64,000 nt of DNA from Candidatus Kaistia colombiensis (GCA_029203105.1 CP119318.1:3920501-3984500), one strand, 5' to 3'. Counted from the first letter of the stretch, positions 16,510-25,753 are shown. The notes: generated by a model not told the origin, from the sequence alone. A program made the numbers and translations.

Positions 16510-17286
16510 ATGAACACGCTCGACAGATCGACACCCAATCCGAAAGTCGTCTCGCGCGACGAATGGCTGGTGGCGCGCAAAGCGCATCTCGCCCGCGAAA
16601 AGGAACTCACCCATCTCCAAGAGCAGTTGAGCGCCGAGCGGCGCGAAATGCCCTGGGTCGAAGTCGACAAGGACTATGGCTTCGAAGGGCCGAACGGACG
16701 CGAGACGCTCTCCGGCCTCTTCGACGGCCGCAGCCAGTTGATCGTCTACCACTTCATGTTCGGACCCGATTGGAAGGAGGGTTGCGCCGGCTGCTCGTTC
16801 CTCTCCGACCACATTGACGGCGCCAATTTGCACCTCGCCAACCACGACGTAACGCTGCTGGCCGTCTCCCGCGCGCCCTACGCCGAATTCCAGGACTTCA
16901 AGCAGCGCATGGGATGGGCCTTCAAATGGGTCTCATCCGCCGGCAGCGACTTCAACGCCGACTACCACGTCTACGCCTCCGAGACGGAAATCGCGGCCGG
17001 CCGCCATGAATATAACTACGCGTTGCACGACGGCGCGGCCGACGAACACCACGGCATCAGTGTCTTCTACAAGAACCCCGATGGACGCATTTTTCATACC
17101 TACTCGTCCTATGCCCGCGGCGTCGACATCCTGATCGGCACCCACCAATTTCTCGATCTGACGCCGAAAGGTCGGAACGAGCATTCGACCATGGACTGGG
17201 TCCGCCTGCACGACCGATACGAGGACCGCCCGGCGAAGAAGGTCGGTCAGGCAAGCCAGAGCGCGCACAGTTGCTGCGCCGACTGA
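16510..17286 (+). CDS. DUF899 (thioredoxin-like fold) protein
   Basis: This 258-residue protein has the DUF899 hallmarks: VVSRDEWLVARKAHLAREKELTH near the start, HFMFGPDWKEGCAGCSFLSDHIDG around 83-106, and WVRLHDRYED near the end. The Cys-Ala-Gly-Cys pair lies where thioredoxin-like proteins carry a CxxC site, so a redox role is plausible but unproved. A Cys-Cys-Ala-Asp tail ends the protein. It follows the ArsR/SRPBCC pair after about 200 bases and may be separately transcribed. Confidence 0.88.
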   Translation: MNTLDRSTPNPKVVSRDEWLVARKAHLAREKELTHLQEQLSAERREMPWVEVDKDYGFEGPNGRETLSGLFDGRSQLIVYHFMFGPDWKEGCAGCSFLSDHIDGANLHLANHDVTLLAVSRAPYAEFQDFKQRMGWAFKWVSSAGSDFNADYHVYASETEIAAGRHEYNYALHDGAADEHHGISVFYKNPDGRIFHTYSSYARGVDILIGTHQFLDLTPKGRNEHSTMDWVRLHDRYEDRPAKKVGQASQSAHSCCAD

Positions 17287-17301
17287 GGCCAATCTCGTTG
17301 T

Positions 17302-17928
17302 TCAGGCTGGCAGCGTACCGCCGGCAGCCTGAACCGCTTCCGGCGTGTCGAGATCAAGCGCCACTTCCGGGCCAATCTCGACTTCGACAACAGCGCCCGC
17401 ATGGGCGCCGATCCGGTGGCGCGCGCCAGTGTCGCCTGCGATCGCCTGCAATTCGGCAAAGAACGCCCGCGACCAGAGCACAGGATTGCCGCGCCTGCCG
17501 TGATCGGTCGGCACGACGATCCATCGCCCCGCGCCCGGATCGAAGGCTTCGATCAGCCGGTCAAGGATCGGGCCGGTCACGCTCGGCATGTCGGCCAGCA
17601 GCACCAAAACGCCATCGATGTCATCGCCAAGACTGGCGACGCCGCATCGAAGCGAGGTGGAAAGCCCTTCGGCATAATCCGGATTGTGCACAAAGCGCAC
17701 CGCCAACCCCGCCAGCGCCTGCTCGACCGCCTCGCGCCGATGGCCGGTCACCACCGTCACCGACACCGCCCGGCTGGCGAGCGCAGCCTCGGCGACGATG
17801 CGCAAGAGGCTGCGGCCGTCAATCTCGGCCAACAACTTGTTTGGACCACCCATGCGCTGGCCCAGGCCCGCCGCCAGCACCAGCGCCGCGATCCTCGCCC
17901 CCCCGGGCGGCAGCGGCTGCGTCGTCAC
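17302..17928 (-). CDS. Molybdenum-cofactor cytidylyltransferase-like NTP transferase (MocA type)
   Basis: This 208-residue nucleotidyltransferase has LAAGLGQRMGGPNKLL (about 18-33) and LADMPSVT (metal-binding Asp near 113). The family transfers CMP or GMP to molybdopterin. Next to XdhC-type genes, CMP transfer by a MocA homologue that prepares cofactor for xanthine- or CO-dehydrogenase-type hydroxylases is the best reading. It is the last gene of the maturation operon; its start overlaps the end of the XdhC gene by four bases. Confidence 0.85.
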   Translation of the reverse strand: MTTQPLPPGGARIAALVLAAGLGQRMGGPNKLLAEIDGRSLLRIVAEAALASRAVSVTVVTGHRREAVEQALAGLAVRFVHNPDYAEGLSTSLRCGVASLGDDIDGVLVLLADMPSVTGPILDRLIEAFDPGAGRWIVVPTDHGRRGNPVLWSRAFFAELQAIAGDTGARHRIGAHAGAVVEVEIGPEVALDLDTPEAVQAAGGTLPA

Positions 17929-18647
17929 GCAGCATCCCCCGACGCGATTGCGCCACGCTTGCGCAGCGCATCGACGACTTCGGCGAGGACGGAAACCGCG
18001 ATCTCGGCCGGCGATTGCGCGCCGATAGCAAGCCCGATCGGCGCGCGGATCTTCGCCACATCCGCCGCGTCGACGCCGGCCGTCAGCAACCTCTCAACCC
18101 GCTTCGCATGCGTCTTGCGGCTGCCGAGCGCGCCGACATAGAAGCAGTTCGCCGCCAGTGCCGCCTGCAGGGGCAGGTCATCGATCTTCGGATCATGCGT
18201 CAACGCCGCCACGGCCGTGAACGGATCGAGCGGAACGCGCTTCAGCGCGTCTTCCGGCCAATGCGGCACCAGCGCGACATCGGCGAAGCGCTCCGGCGTG
18301 GCGAAGGCCGTGCGCGGATCGATGATCGTCACGTCGAAGCCGGCAATGCGGGCCATCGGCGCCAGCGCCTGCGAGATATGCACCGCCCCGATGACGACCA
18401 GACGCGGCGGCGGCACATGCACGGTCAGGAAGAACTGGTCGCCCTCGGCTGTCTCGACCAGCCCGGAATGGGCGGAACGGAAGCGCTGCGGCAGGATCTG
18501 GCTGAGCGCCGGCTCGATCATCAGGTCGAGGCCGAGGTCGTTTTCGCGCACCAGCCGGACGACGCCCGAGGCGAGATTGGTGATCAGGATCGCTGCCTGT
18601 CTCTGCCGGCGCGCCTCGTTCAGGCTCTGCAGCGTAAAGCGATCCAT
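17925..18647 (-). CDS. XdhC/CoxF-like cofactor-insertion protein, C-terminal (Rossmann) type
   Basis: This 240-residue protein contains the XdhC C-terminal nucleotide-binding domain: VVIGAVHISQALAPMA (about 103-118), GALGSRKTHAKR and APIGLAIGAQSPAEIAVSVLAE. XdhC proteins bind Mo cofactor, promote its sulfuration and insert it into hydroxylases. The N-terminal XdhC_CoxI domain is mostly absent here but encoded as a separate protein immediately upstream, with stop and start abutting (TGAATG). Confidence 0.88.
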   Translation of the reverse strand: MDRFTLQSLNEARRQRQAAILITNLASGVVRLVRENDLGLDLMIEPALSQILPQRFRSAHSGLVETAEGDQFFLTVHVPPPRLVVIGAVHISQALAPMARIAGFDVTIIDPRTAFATPERFADVALVPHWPEDALKRVPLDPFTAVAALTHDPKIDDLPLQAALAANCFYVGALGSRKTHAKRVERLLTAGVDAADVAKIRAPIGLAIGAQSPAEIAVSVLAEVVDALRKRGAIASGDAA

Positions 18648-18989
18648 TCAGACCACCCTCTCGACATAGATCCGGATGCGGCCGCCGCAGGACAGTCCGA
18701 CCCGCCAGGCCGTCTCGTCGGCGACGCCAAATTCGAGCAGGCGCGGCTCCCCGGCTGCGATCACCTCGATTGCCTCGCCGATCACGGCGCCCTCGACGCA
18801 GCCGCCGGAGACCGAGCCCTCGAAATGACCATCGGCGTCGATGACGAGGTGGCTGCCGACGGGGCGTGGCGCCGAGCCCCAGGTTTCGACCACGGTTGCC
18901 AGCGCCACGGCGCGGCCGGCCCGTACCCAGTCCTCGGCCGTACCGAGCACATCGGCATCCCCCAGTCGCAGCGGACGTTCAGCGGACAT
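18648..18989 (-). CDS. XdhC/CoxI N-terminal-domain protein
   Basis: This 113-residue protein corresponds to the XdhC_CoxI domain alone. ALATVVETWGSAPRPVGSHLVI and EGSVSGGCVEGAVI carry the conserved residues, including the Cys of GGCVE. GLSCGGRIRIYVERVV ends it. I chose ATG 18989 because GGAGG lies seven bases upstream; a TTG at 19004 is also in frame. Together with the downstream Rossmann protein it makes a two-piece XdhC. Confidence 0.87.
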   Translation of the reverse strand: MSAERPLRLGDADVLGTAEDWVRAGRAVALATVVETWGSAPRPVGSHLVIDADGHFEGSVSGGCVEGAVIGEAIEVIAAGEPRLLEFGVADETAWRVGLSCGGRIRIYVERVV

Positions 18990-19000
18990 GACGACCCTCC

Positions 19001-20221
19001 TCAAGCAAGCGCGAGATGGCGGCGGGGATCGGCGCCATCCACCGATCCGGAATTCAACGCGCGGACCAGGTCGGCCACCGCCTCGAGCGAATGGACGGCG
19101 CGAAACTCATCGACATGCGGCAGCATCGCACGTATGCCCCGCGCCTTTGCCTCGAAGCCGTCGAAGCGCAGCAGGGGATTCAACCAGATCAGCCGCCGGC
19201 AGGCGCGATGCAGCCGGTCCATCTCGGCCGCCAGCCGGTCGACATCGTCGCGCTCCAGCCCATCGGTCACCAGCAGCACGATCGCGCCCTGGCCGAGCAC
19301 CCGCCGCGACCACAGCCGGTTGAACGCATGCAGCGCCGAAGCGATCCGCGTGCCGCCCGACCAGTCCTCGACCGCCTCGGCGCAGGCGGCAAGCGCCGCG
19401 TCCGCATCCTTCAGCCGCAACTGGCGCGAGACATTCGTCAGCCGCGTACCGAACAGGAAGGCGTCGACCCGCCGCGTCTGGCCGAGCGCATGCAGGAAAT
19501 GCAGCAGGGTCCGGCTGTATCGGCTCATCGAGCCGGAGATGTCGCAGAGCGCGACGACGGGCGGGCGGGCGGTCGCATGCCGGCGATAGGCCGGCAGGAT
19601 CATGTCGCCGCCGCTTCGCAGCGCCATGCGCAGCGTCCGGCGCGGATCGATCCGGCCGCGCGAGGCGGCGATCAACCGACGCTTCGAGATCCTGTCATCG
19701 GCGAGCGCCAACCGGCCGAGCTGCGCTTCGGCGTCGGCGACCTCCTCGAGGCTCATCTGGGCGAAGTCGCGCTTCTGCAAGAGCTCCCGCGCTGAGATCG
19801 CCAGACGCCGGTCGCGCTCGACGTCGTCCGGATCTTCCGCGGGTTCCGGGGCGCGGTCGCCGAACATCGCCTGCGCCACGCGAGCCGTCGCAGGCACCTG
19901 CCCCGCCGCCGGCCTCGCGCCGGACGGCCGGTCGACAAAGACGGGCGCGCGCACGCGGCCAGCCCGCCAGAACAGACGGAACGCCGCGTCGAACACCGCC
20001 CGCTGCTCGCGACCGCGGACCAGCACCGCATGCAGCGCCCAATAGAAATCGTCGCGCGAGCCGGGACCGACAATCTCGGCGGCGCGGATCGCATCCGCGA
20101 TCGAGGCCGGCCCGACCGGGAGCCCGGCACGGCGGAGCAGACGGCCGAACTGGAGAAGGTTCTCGTCGAGCTTTCCGCCTGACGAAAGTCGACCATCCGC
20201 TTGGGGGGACATCGATATCAC
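19001..20221 (-). CDS. CoxE-like VWA-domain protein
   Basis: This 406-residue cytosolic protein has a C-terminal von Willebrand A domain. The MIDAS motif Asp-Ile-Ser-Gly-Ser starts at residue 227, with WSGGTRIASALHAF and VTDGLERDD further on. CoxE partners the MoxR ATPase CoxD in maturing CO-dehydrogenase-type active sites. I favour the GTG start at 20221 because GAGGTGG precedes it and it overlaps the ATPase stop (GTGA). ATG 20212 is an alternative. The 3' end is about 12 bases from the next gene. Confidence 0.87.
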   Translation of the reverse strand: MISMSPQADGRLSSGGKLDENLLQFGRLLRRAGLPVGPASIADAIRAAEIVGPGSRDDFYWALHAVLVRGREQRAVFDAAFRLFWRAGRVRAPVFVDRPSGARPAAGQVPATARVAQAMFGDRAPEPAEDPDDVERDRRLAISARELLQKRDFAQMSLEEVADAEAQLGRLALADDRISKRRLIAASRGRIDPRRTLRMALRSGGDMILPAYRRHATARPPVVALCDISGSMSRYSRTLLHFLHALGQTRRVDAFLFGTRLTNVSRQLRLKDADAALAACAEAVEDWSGGTRIASALHAFNRLWSRRVLGQGAIVLLVTDGLERDDVDRLAAEMDRLHRACRRLIWLNPLLRFDGFEAKARGIRAMLPHVDEFRAVHSLEAVADLVRALNSGSVDGADPRRHLALA

Positions 20222-21131
20222 GTCACCACCTCGGCTTGCGCCGCCGCGACCAGCGCCCCGACGCGGCTTTCGTCCAGCCGGGCAATGTCGTCCTGATATT
20301 TGAGCAGCACGCCCAGCGTGTCCGAGACGATGCCCGGCTCCAGCGCGATCTGGTCGAGTTCGGCGAGCGCCGCCGCCCAGTCCAGCGTCTCGGCCACGCC
20401 CGGGCTCTTGAAAAGCCCCTCCCGCCGCAACGACTGGACGAAGGCGACCACCTGGCGCGACAGGCTTTCGCCGACGCCCGGCACCTTGGCGCGCAGAATC
20501 TGCAGTTCGCGGGCGGCGTCGGGATAATCGAGCCAGTGATAAAGACAGCGCCGCTTCAGCGCGTCATGGATCTCGCGCGTCCGGTTGGTCGTCACCACGA
20601 CGATCGGCGGCGCGGCGGCGCGGATCGTGCCGAGCTCGGGCACTGTCACCTGGCTATCGGCCAGCACCTCAAGCAGATAGGCCTCGAACGCCTCATCGGC
20701 CCGGTCGAGTTCGTCGATCAACAGCACCGGCGGCCCCCCGGCCCCGCCTCCAGCGCCTGCAGCAGCGGGCGGCGGATCAGGAAGCGCTCGGAGAAGACGT
20801 CGTCGACCAGCCGCTCGCGATCGACGCTGCCGGCGGCCTCGGCGGCGCGGATCTCGACCATCTGCGCGGCATAGTTCCATTCATAGACGGCCGAGGCGAC
20901 GTCGAGCCCTTCATAGCATTGCAGGCGGATCAACTGGCGGTCGAGCTGCTCGGCCAGCACCTTGGCGATTTCCGTCTTGCCGACCCCCGCCTCGCCCTCG
21001 AGAAACAGCGGCCGGTTCAGCCGCAGCGACAGGAACAGCACGGTAGCCAGCGCGCGGTCGGAGACATAGCCGCCCGCGCCCAGCAATGCCTGCGTGGCCT
21101 CGATCGAAGCGGGAAGCAGCCGGGCGGACAT
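20218..21131 (-). pseudogene. MoxR/CoxD-type AAA+ ATPase, frameshifted
   Basis: The gene is read in two frames. The first (21131 down to about 20735) encodes Walker A GEAGVGKTE (46-54). The second continues with Walker B VLLIDELDRA, sensor 1 TTNRTREI and the C-terminal lid to 20218. The break falls at a run of six C (plus strand 20734-20739). Adding one base there gives a seamless 304-residue MoxR protein. A sequencing error, a real mutation, or -1 slippage at GGGGGGC on the coding strand could explain it. It heads an operon with CoxE, XdhC and MocA-like genes. Confidence 0.85.
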
Positions 21132-21299
21132 CGCGTCTCCTTACAACATGGAACGACATCGGGCCTGAACCGGGCACGAACCAGACTCTTGGCCGGATCG
21201 CTCGCATTCTATAGGCTGTCGTCAGCAACGCCCTTGTCAGGGGCGTGTGGCCATCATGCGGGCCGATCCGGCCGGCTGGCAAGTTCGACGGGGTCTCTC

Positions 21300-22085
21300 A
21301 TGCCACTGATCGCTATGGACGATCGCATCCGACTGAATGTCGAGGCTGATCCGGACAATGGCAAGCCAGCACTGCTCCTCACCAACGCCCTCGGCACGAA
21401 TCTCGGCATGTGGGAGGATCAGCTTCCGGCATTCCGCGAACATTTTCGCGTGATCCGCTTCGATGATCGCGGCCACGGCGGTTCCGACGTGCCCGATACG
21501 CCCTATACGATCGACCGGCTCGGCCGCGACGCGCGCGGCGTGCTCGATGCGGTGGGGGTCGAGAGCGCCCATGTCGTCGGGCTGTCGAAGGGGGGCATGG
21601 TCGGCGCCTGGCTCGCGGCCAACAAGCCGGATTATGTCGACAAGCTGGTGATGTGCGCGTCGGCGCCGCATCTGCCGCCGCGCGACATGTGGGAAGGCCG
21701 CGCCAAGACGGCACGCAGCGAAGGATTGTCCGCGCTGGTCGATTCCGTCATCGGCCGCTGGTTCCGCGAAGGGTTCCGCGCCAGGGCGCCCGAAGTCGTG
21801 GCCCGCATCCGCGACATGATCCTCGACACGCCGGCCGAAGGCTATGCTGCCTGCTGCGAGGCGCTGGGCGAAATGGACCTGCGCGACGATCTCGGCCTGA
21901 TCCAGTCGCCGACCCTCGTGGTCTGCGCCGATCACGACGCCAGCGTGCAGCCGGCCAAGGCACGCGAATGGGTGGCGGATATTGACGGCGCCCGGATGGA
22001 GGTCATCCACGACGCCGCCCATCTCTGCAATGTCGAGCAGCCCGAGGCGTTCAACCGCGTCCTGCTCGACTTCCTGCGCGCCTGA
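21300..22085 (+). CDS. Alpha/beta hydrolase, 3-oxoadipate enol-lactonase-like
   Basis: This 261-residue hydrolase has a nucleophile elbow GLSKG (Ser96), an acid in CADHD (Asp211 or Asp213) and His241 in DAAHLCNVEQPEAFN. The pattern matches PcaD, which opens the enol-lactone in the beta-ketoadipate pathway. No other pca genes are in the window, so the substrate is a guess from family. The start is ATG 21300, with a modest GGGG upstream. It is divergent from the CoxD-like operon. Confidence 0.82.
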   Translation: MPLIAMDDRIRLNVEADPDNGKPALLLTNALGTNLGMWEDQLPAFREHFRVIRFDDRGHGGSDVPDTPYTIDRLGRDARGVLDAVGVESAHVVGLSKGGMVGAWLAANKPDYVDKLVMCASAPHLPPRDMWEGRAKTARSEGLSALVDSVIGRWFREGFRARAPEVVARIRDMILDTPAEGYAACCEALGEMDLRDDLGLIQSPTLVVCADHDASVQPAKAREWVADIDGARMEVIHDAAHLCNVEQPEAFNRVLLDFLRA

Positions 22086-22478
22086 TCAGGCGCGCTTGCG
22101 CAGCGCGTCGACGCTCCAGCGGCCGGGGCCGGCGAAGACGAGATACAGGAAGATGAAGCAATAGAGGATGGCGGCGTCGCCGCCATTCAGCACCGGGTAG
22201 ACGCTGCGCGGCGCGTGCGCGAGCCAATAGGCGAACGCCATCAGGCCGGACAGCACGAAGGCGACCGGGCGCCAAAACAGGCCGATCAGGAGCAGGAAGC
22301 CGCCGATCAGTTCGAGCATGCCTGCGGTCCAGGGCAGGCTGAACATGGCCGGGGCCTTATCGGAAGCCGGGAAACCGAGAATTTTCTGCGTTCCATGCGC
22401 CATGAAGATCAACGAAGAAACGATGCGCAAAAGGCCAAGCGTATAAGGCTGAAACTTAGAAATCTTCTCAACAAGCAC
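22086..22478 (-). CDS. DoxX-family membrane protein
   Basis: This 130-residue inner-membrane protein has four predicted helices. LGLLRIVSSLIFMAHGTQKI near the start and GRWSVDAL at the end are typical of DoxX proteins. The start is GTG at 22478, supported by GGAGG eight bases upstream. The family is sometimes linked to thiol or respiratory stress, but its role here is unknown. Its stop faces the hydrolase stop. Confidence 0.87.
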   Translation of the reverse strand: MLVEKISKFQPYTLGLLRIVSSLIFMAHGTQKILGFPASDKAPAMFSLPWTAGMLELIGGFLLLIGLFWRPVAFVLSGLMAFAYWLAHAPRSVYPVLNGGDAAILYCFIFLYLVFAGPGRWSVDALRKRA

Positions 22479-22502
22479 TGTATGGCCTCCGTATGACTAG
22501 GG

Positions 22503-22530
22503 GAAATCCTGTTAACACAACAGGGATTTC
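22503..22530. repeat. Imperfect inverted repeat upstream of the DoxX gene
   Basis: GAAATCCTGTT pairs with AACAGGGATTTC with a single bulged base, around a 5-base loop. It lies 25-52 bases upstream of the DoxX start and 65 bases past the ETF-QO stop. There is no T-run, so an operator or mRNA structure is more likely than a terminator. Confidence 0.4.
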
Positions 22531-22595
22531 ACGCCTAGCACATGGGGCCACATACACGGGCAAGGACAGATAAACTTGTCCTCACACGAACGTGA

Positions 22596-24257
22596 TCACA
22601 TATTCGGATAGTTCGGTCCGCCGGCGCCCTCGGGCGTCGTCCAGTTAATGTTCTGGTTCGGATCCTTGATGTCGCAGGTCTTGCAGTGGACGCAGTTCTG
22701 CGCGTTGATCACGAAGCGCGGGCCGTCCGCCGCCTCCACCCACTCATAGACGCCGGCCGGGCAATAGCGCGTCGACAGGCCGGCATAGACGTCGTGCTCC
22801 GACGATTTCTGCAATTCCGGATCCAGCACCTTCAGATGAACGGGCTGGTCTTCCTCGTGGTTGGTGTTCGACAGGAACACCGAGGAAAGACGGTCGAAGG
22901 TCAGGACACCGTCCGGCTTCGGATAGTCGATCTTCTTGCATTCGGCCGCCGGCTTGGTCGCCGCGAAATCCGGCTTGCCGTGCTTCAGCGTGCCGAAGAA
23001 GGTGAAGCCGAGCGTGTTCGCCCACATGTCGAGACCACCGAGCGCGATGCCGAGATAGGTGCCGAGCTTCGACCAGAGCGGCTTGACGTTGCGCACGCGC
23101 TTCAAGTCGCGCCCGATCGGGCCGGCGCGCCAGTTCTGCTCGTAGCCCAGGATCTCGTCATGCTCGCGGCCCGCCGCGAGCGCGTCGGCGACATTCTCCG
23201 CCGCCTCCATGCCCGAGAGCATGGCGTTGTGGCTGCCCTTGATGCGCGGCACGTTGACGAAGCCGGCCGAGCAGCCGATCAGCGCGCCGCCCGGGAAGAC
23301 CAGCTTCGGCACCGACTGATAGCCGCCCTCGGTGATCGCCCGCGCGCCATAGGAGATGCGCTTGCCGCCGGCGAAGACGGGCGCGATCGCCGGATGCGTC
23401 TTGAAGCGCTGGAACTCCTCGAACGGCGACAGATAGGGGTTCTTGTAGTTCAGATGCACGACGAAGCCGACAACGACCTGGTTGTCCTCGAGGTGATAGA
23501 GGAATGAACCGCCGCCCGTCGATCCGCCAAGCGGCCAGCCGAACGAATGCTGCACCAGGCCAGGCTTGTGCAGCTTCGGGTCGACCTGCCAGAGCTCCTT
23601 GAGGCCGATGCCGTATTTCTGCGGCTCGCGGCCTTCCGCCAGTCCAAAGGACGCGATCAGCTGCTTGGCTAGCGACCCGCGCGCCCCCTCGCCGATCAAC
23701 GTGTATTTGCCGCGCAGTTCCATGCCGCGCTGATAGTTGGGGCCGGGCTCGCCGTCACGACCGACGCCCATGTCGCCGGTGGCGACGCCCGCCACCGCGC
23801 CATTCGCATCGAGCAAAAGCTCGGCGGCGGCAAATCCGGGGTAGATCTCGACGCCGAGCGCCTCGGCCTTGGCCGCAAGCCAGCGGCAGACATTGCCGAG
23901 CGACACGACATAATTGCCGTGGTTCGACATCAGCGGCGGCATCAGGAAATTGGGCAGGCGCACCGAGCCGGCGGGGCCGAGAAACAGGAACTGGTCCTCG
24001 ACCACCGGCGTCTTCAGCGGCGTGTCGCTCTCATGCCGCCATTCCGGCAGCAGCTTGTCGAGCGCGATCGGATCGATCACGGCGCCGGACAGGATGTGCG
24101 CGCCGACTTCGGATCCTTTCTCGACGACGACGACCGAGATTTCCGGATCGCGCTGCTTCAACCGGATCGCCGCCGCAAGGCCAGCCGGACCCGCGCCCAC
24201 GATCACAACGTCAAATTCCATCGCTTCGCGATCGGGAAGCTCTACCGAGGTTGCCAT
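22596..24257 (-). CDS. Electron transfer flavoprotein-ubiquinone oxidoreductase
   Basis: This 553-residue inner-membrane-associated enzyme passes electrons from ETF to ubiquinone. It has an FAD-binding GAGPAG (21-26), a central ubiquinone/FAD domain (GCSAGFVNVPRIKGSHNAM) and a C-terminal 4Fe-4S ferredoxin-like segment (NCVHCKTCDIKDPNQNINW). Length and motif order equal those of full ETF-QO. ATG 24257 is chosen because the FAD domain follows it at the usual distance. No etfAB genes are beside it. Confidence 0.95.
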   Translation of the reverse strand: MATSVELPDREAMEFDVVIVGAGPAGLAAAIRLKQRDPEISVVVVEKGSEVGAHILSGAVIDPIALDKLLPEWRHESDTPLKTPVVEDQFLFLGPAGSVRLPNFLMPPLMSNHGNYVVSLGNVCRWLAAKAEALGVEIYPGFAAAELLLDANGAVAGVATGDMGVGRDGEPGPNYQRGMELRGKYTLIGEGARGSLAKQLIASFGLAEGREPQKYGIGLKELWQVDPKLHKPGLVQHSFGWPLGGSTGGGSFLYHLEDNQVVVGFVVHLNYKNPYLSPFEEFQRFKTHPAIAPVFAGGKRISYGARAITEGGYQSVPKLVFPGGALIGCSAGFVNVPRIKGSHNAMLSGMEAAENVADALAAGREHDEILGYEQNWRAGPIGRDLKRVRNVKPLWSKLGTYLGIALGGLDMWANTLGFTFFGTLKHGKPDFAATKPAAECKKIDYPKPDGVLTFDRLSSVFLSNTNHEEDQPVHLKVLDPELQKSSEHDVYAGLSTRYCPAGVYEWVEAADGPRFVINAQNCVHCKTCDIKDPNQNINWTTPEGAGGPNYPNM

Positions 24258-24436
24258 CCGTGCCCATCCGGTTCCGATTGTCGCGCCCTCTTTAGAAGAG
24301 CAACAATCCTCAGGCAATGCCGAAAATATAGTGCCGCAAAGGACTTGATGAGCGTCGCGCATCAACATGATGCGGAACCGGCACAGCGGCGCCAAACGCG
24401 GCGGGTAACGAAGCAAGCCGGACGAATGACAGCGAA

Positions 24437-25753
24437 TTATTTCGCTGCCCGAACCCGCCAAATCGTTCCATTGGCGTCCTCGGATACATAGAGCGCGCCG
24501 TCCTTGCCGATCGTGACGCCGACCGGTCGGCCCCATAGTGTCTGGTCGGACAGGATGAAGCCGGTCATGAAATCCTCATAGGCGCCGGTCGGCCGGCCGT
24601 CCTGCATGCGCAGCCGCACCACCTTGTAGCCGGTCGGCTCGCTCCGGTTCCACGAGCCGTGCAACGTCACGAAGGCGTCGCCGCGATAGCCGGCCGGAAA
24701 GGCGTCGCCCTCATAGAAGGCGATGCCGAGCGGCGCCGAATGCGGCTGGAGCAGCACGTCGGGCACCGTCACCTTTCCCTTCAGATCCGGGCGAGCGCCC
24801 TCGTGGCGCGGATCCGGGTTGGCGCCGATATAGAACCAGGGCCAGCCATAGAAGGCGCCCTCCTTCACCGCCGTCGCATAGTCGGGCGGCAGATTGTCGC
24901 CGAGCCCGTCCCGCTCGTTGGTGACGCACCAGAGCGCCCCGTTCGACGGCTCGGTCGCCAACCCCGAGCAATTGCGGATGCCGGCGGCGAAGCTGCGGAG
25001 GTTACGACCGTCCGGGTCGGCGGTGAGCACGGCGGCCCGCCCCGCTTCCGGCCCCCAGGCGGCACCAAGCCCATGCTGGCCGTCCCAGTCGGCGATCGCC
25101 TTGGCGCTCTTCTCCCCCATCCGCTCGCCGGCATTCGACGCCGAGCCTATGGAGATGAACAGCCGCTTGCCGTCCGGCGAAAAAGCGATGTCGCGCGTCC
25201 AGTGCGCGCCGCCCTTCGGCAGCCCCGCAATGACGACCTCGGCCTTGCCGCGCGCCTGCCGGTCGCCGGCAGCATACGCAAAGCGCACGACCTTGCCGGT
25301 CTCGGCGACATAGACGAAACGCGGATCGGGACCGGGGGGATAGAAGGCGATGCCATAGGGACGATCGAGCCCCTTGGCGAAGATGGCCGGATTGCCGTCG
25401 CCACCTTCCGGCAGCACGCGCACCTGGCCCGCGCCACTCTCGGCGATGAAGATATCGCCATTCGGCGCGGTGCGCAGGACGCGCGGTATCTTCAGCCCGT
25501 CAGCCACCAGCTCCGCTACGAAGCCGTCCGGGACACGGGGCAACCGGCCCCTCGGACGCGCCACGACATCGGGCTGGGTCGCCACCGATTCCGTCGCATA
25601 GGGGGGCGGCAGATCGTCGGGGCGGATAAGCCGCTGCACGCCGGGCCGGTCAGCACGCCAGTCGCCGAACGCGTCCGGCCCCGTCCGCGGCGCCTCCGCC
25701 AGGGCCAGGGCGGGGAGCAGGATGAAAGCGGCGGCCAACAGGCGTGCGGTCAC
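24437..25753 (-). CDS. Secreted sorbosone-dehydrogenase-like PQQ beta-propeller protein
   Basis: The product has 438 residues and a signal peptide (about 1-19). Its six-bladed beta-propeller is of the soluble glucose/sorbosone dehydrogenase type. Examples are IPRVLRTAPNGDIFIAESGAG, HWTRDIAFSPDGKRLFISIG and GLGDNLPPDYATAVKEGAFYGWPWFYIG. It is predicted to be periplasmic and to use PQQ; the sugar or alcohol substrate is unknown. The start is GTG 25753 with GGGAG eight bases upstream. It is divergent from the glycosylase gene. Confidence 0.86.
   Translation of the reverse strand: MTARLLAAAFILLPALALAEAPRTGPDAFGDWRADRPGVQRLIRPDDLPPPYATESVATQPDVVARPRGRLPRVPDGFVAELVADGLKIPRVLRTAPNGDIFIAESGAGQVRVLPEGGDGNPAIFAKGLDRPYGIAFYPPGPDPRFVYVAETGKVVRFAYAAGDRQARGKAEVVIAGLPKGGAHWTRDIAFSPDGKRLFISIGSASNAGERMGEKSAKAIADWDGQHGLGAAWGPEAGRAAVLTADPDGRNLRSFAAGIRNCSGLATEPSNGALWCVTNERDGLGDNLPPDYATAVKEGAFYGWPWFYIGANPDPRHEGARPDLKGKVTVPDVLLQPHSAPLGIAFYEGDAFPAGYRGDAFVTLHGSWNRSEPTGYKVVRLRMQDGRPTGAYEDFMTGFILSDQTLWGRPVGVTIGKDGALYVSEDANGTIWRVRAAK

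Noticed and set aside
17271..19589. 772-codon plus-strand open frame across the maturation operon
   Set aside because: It spans several well-supported minus-strand genes; pure compositional artefact.
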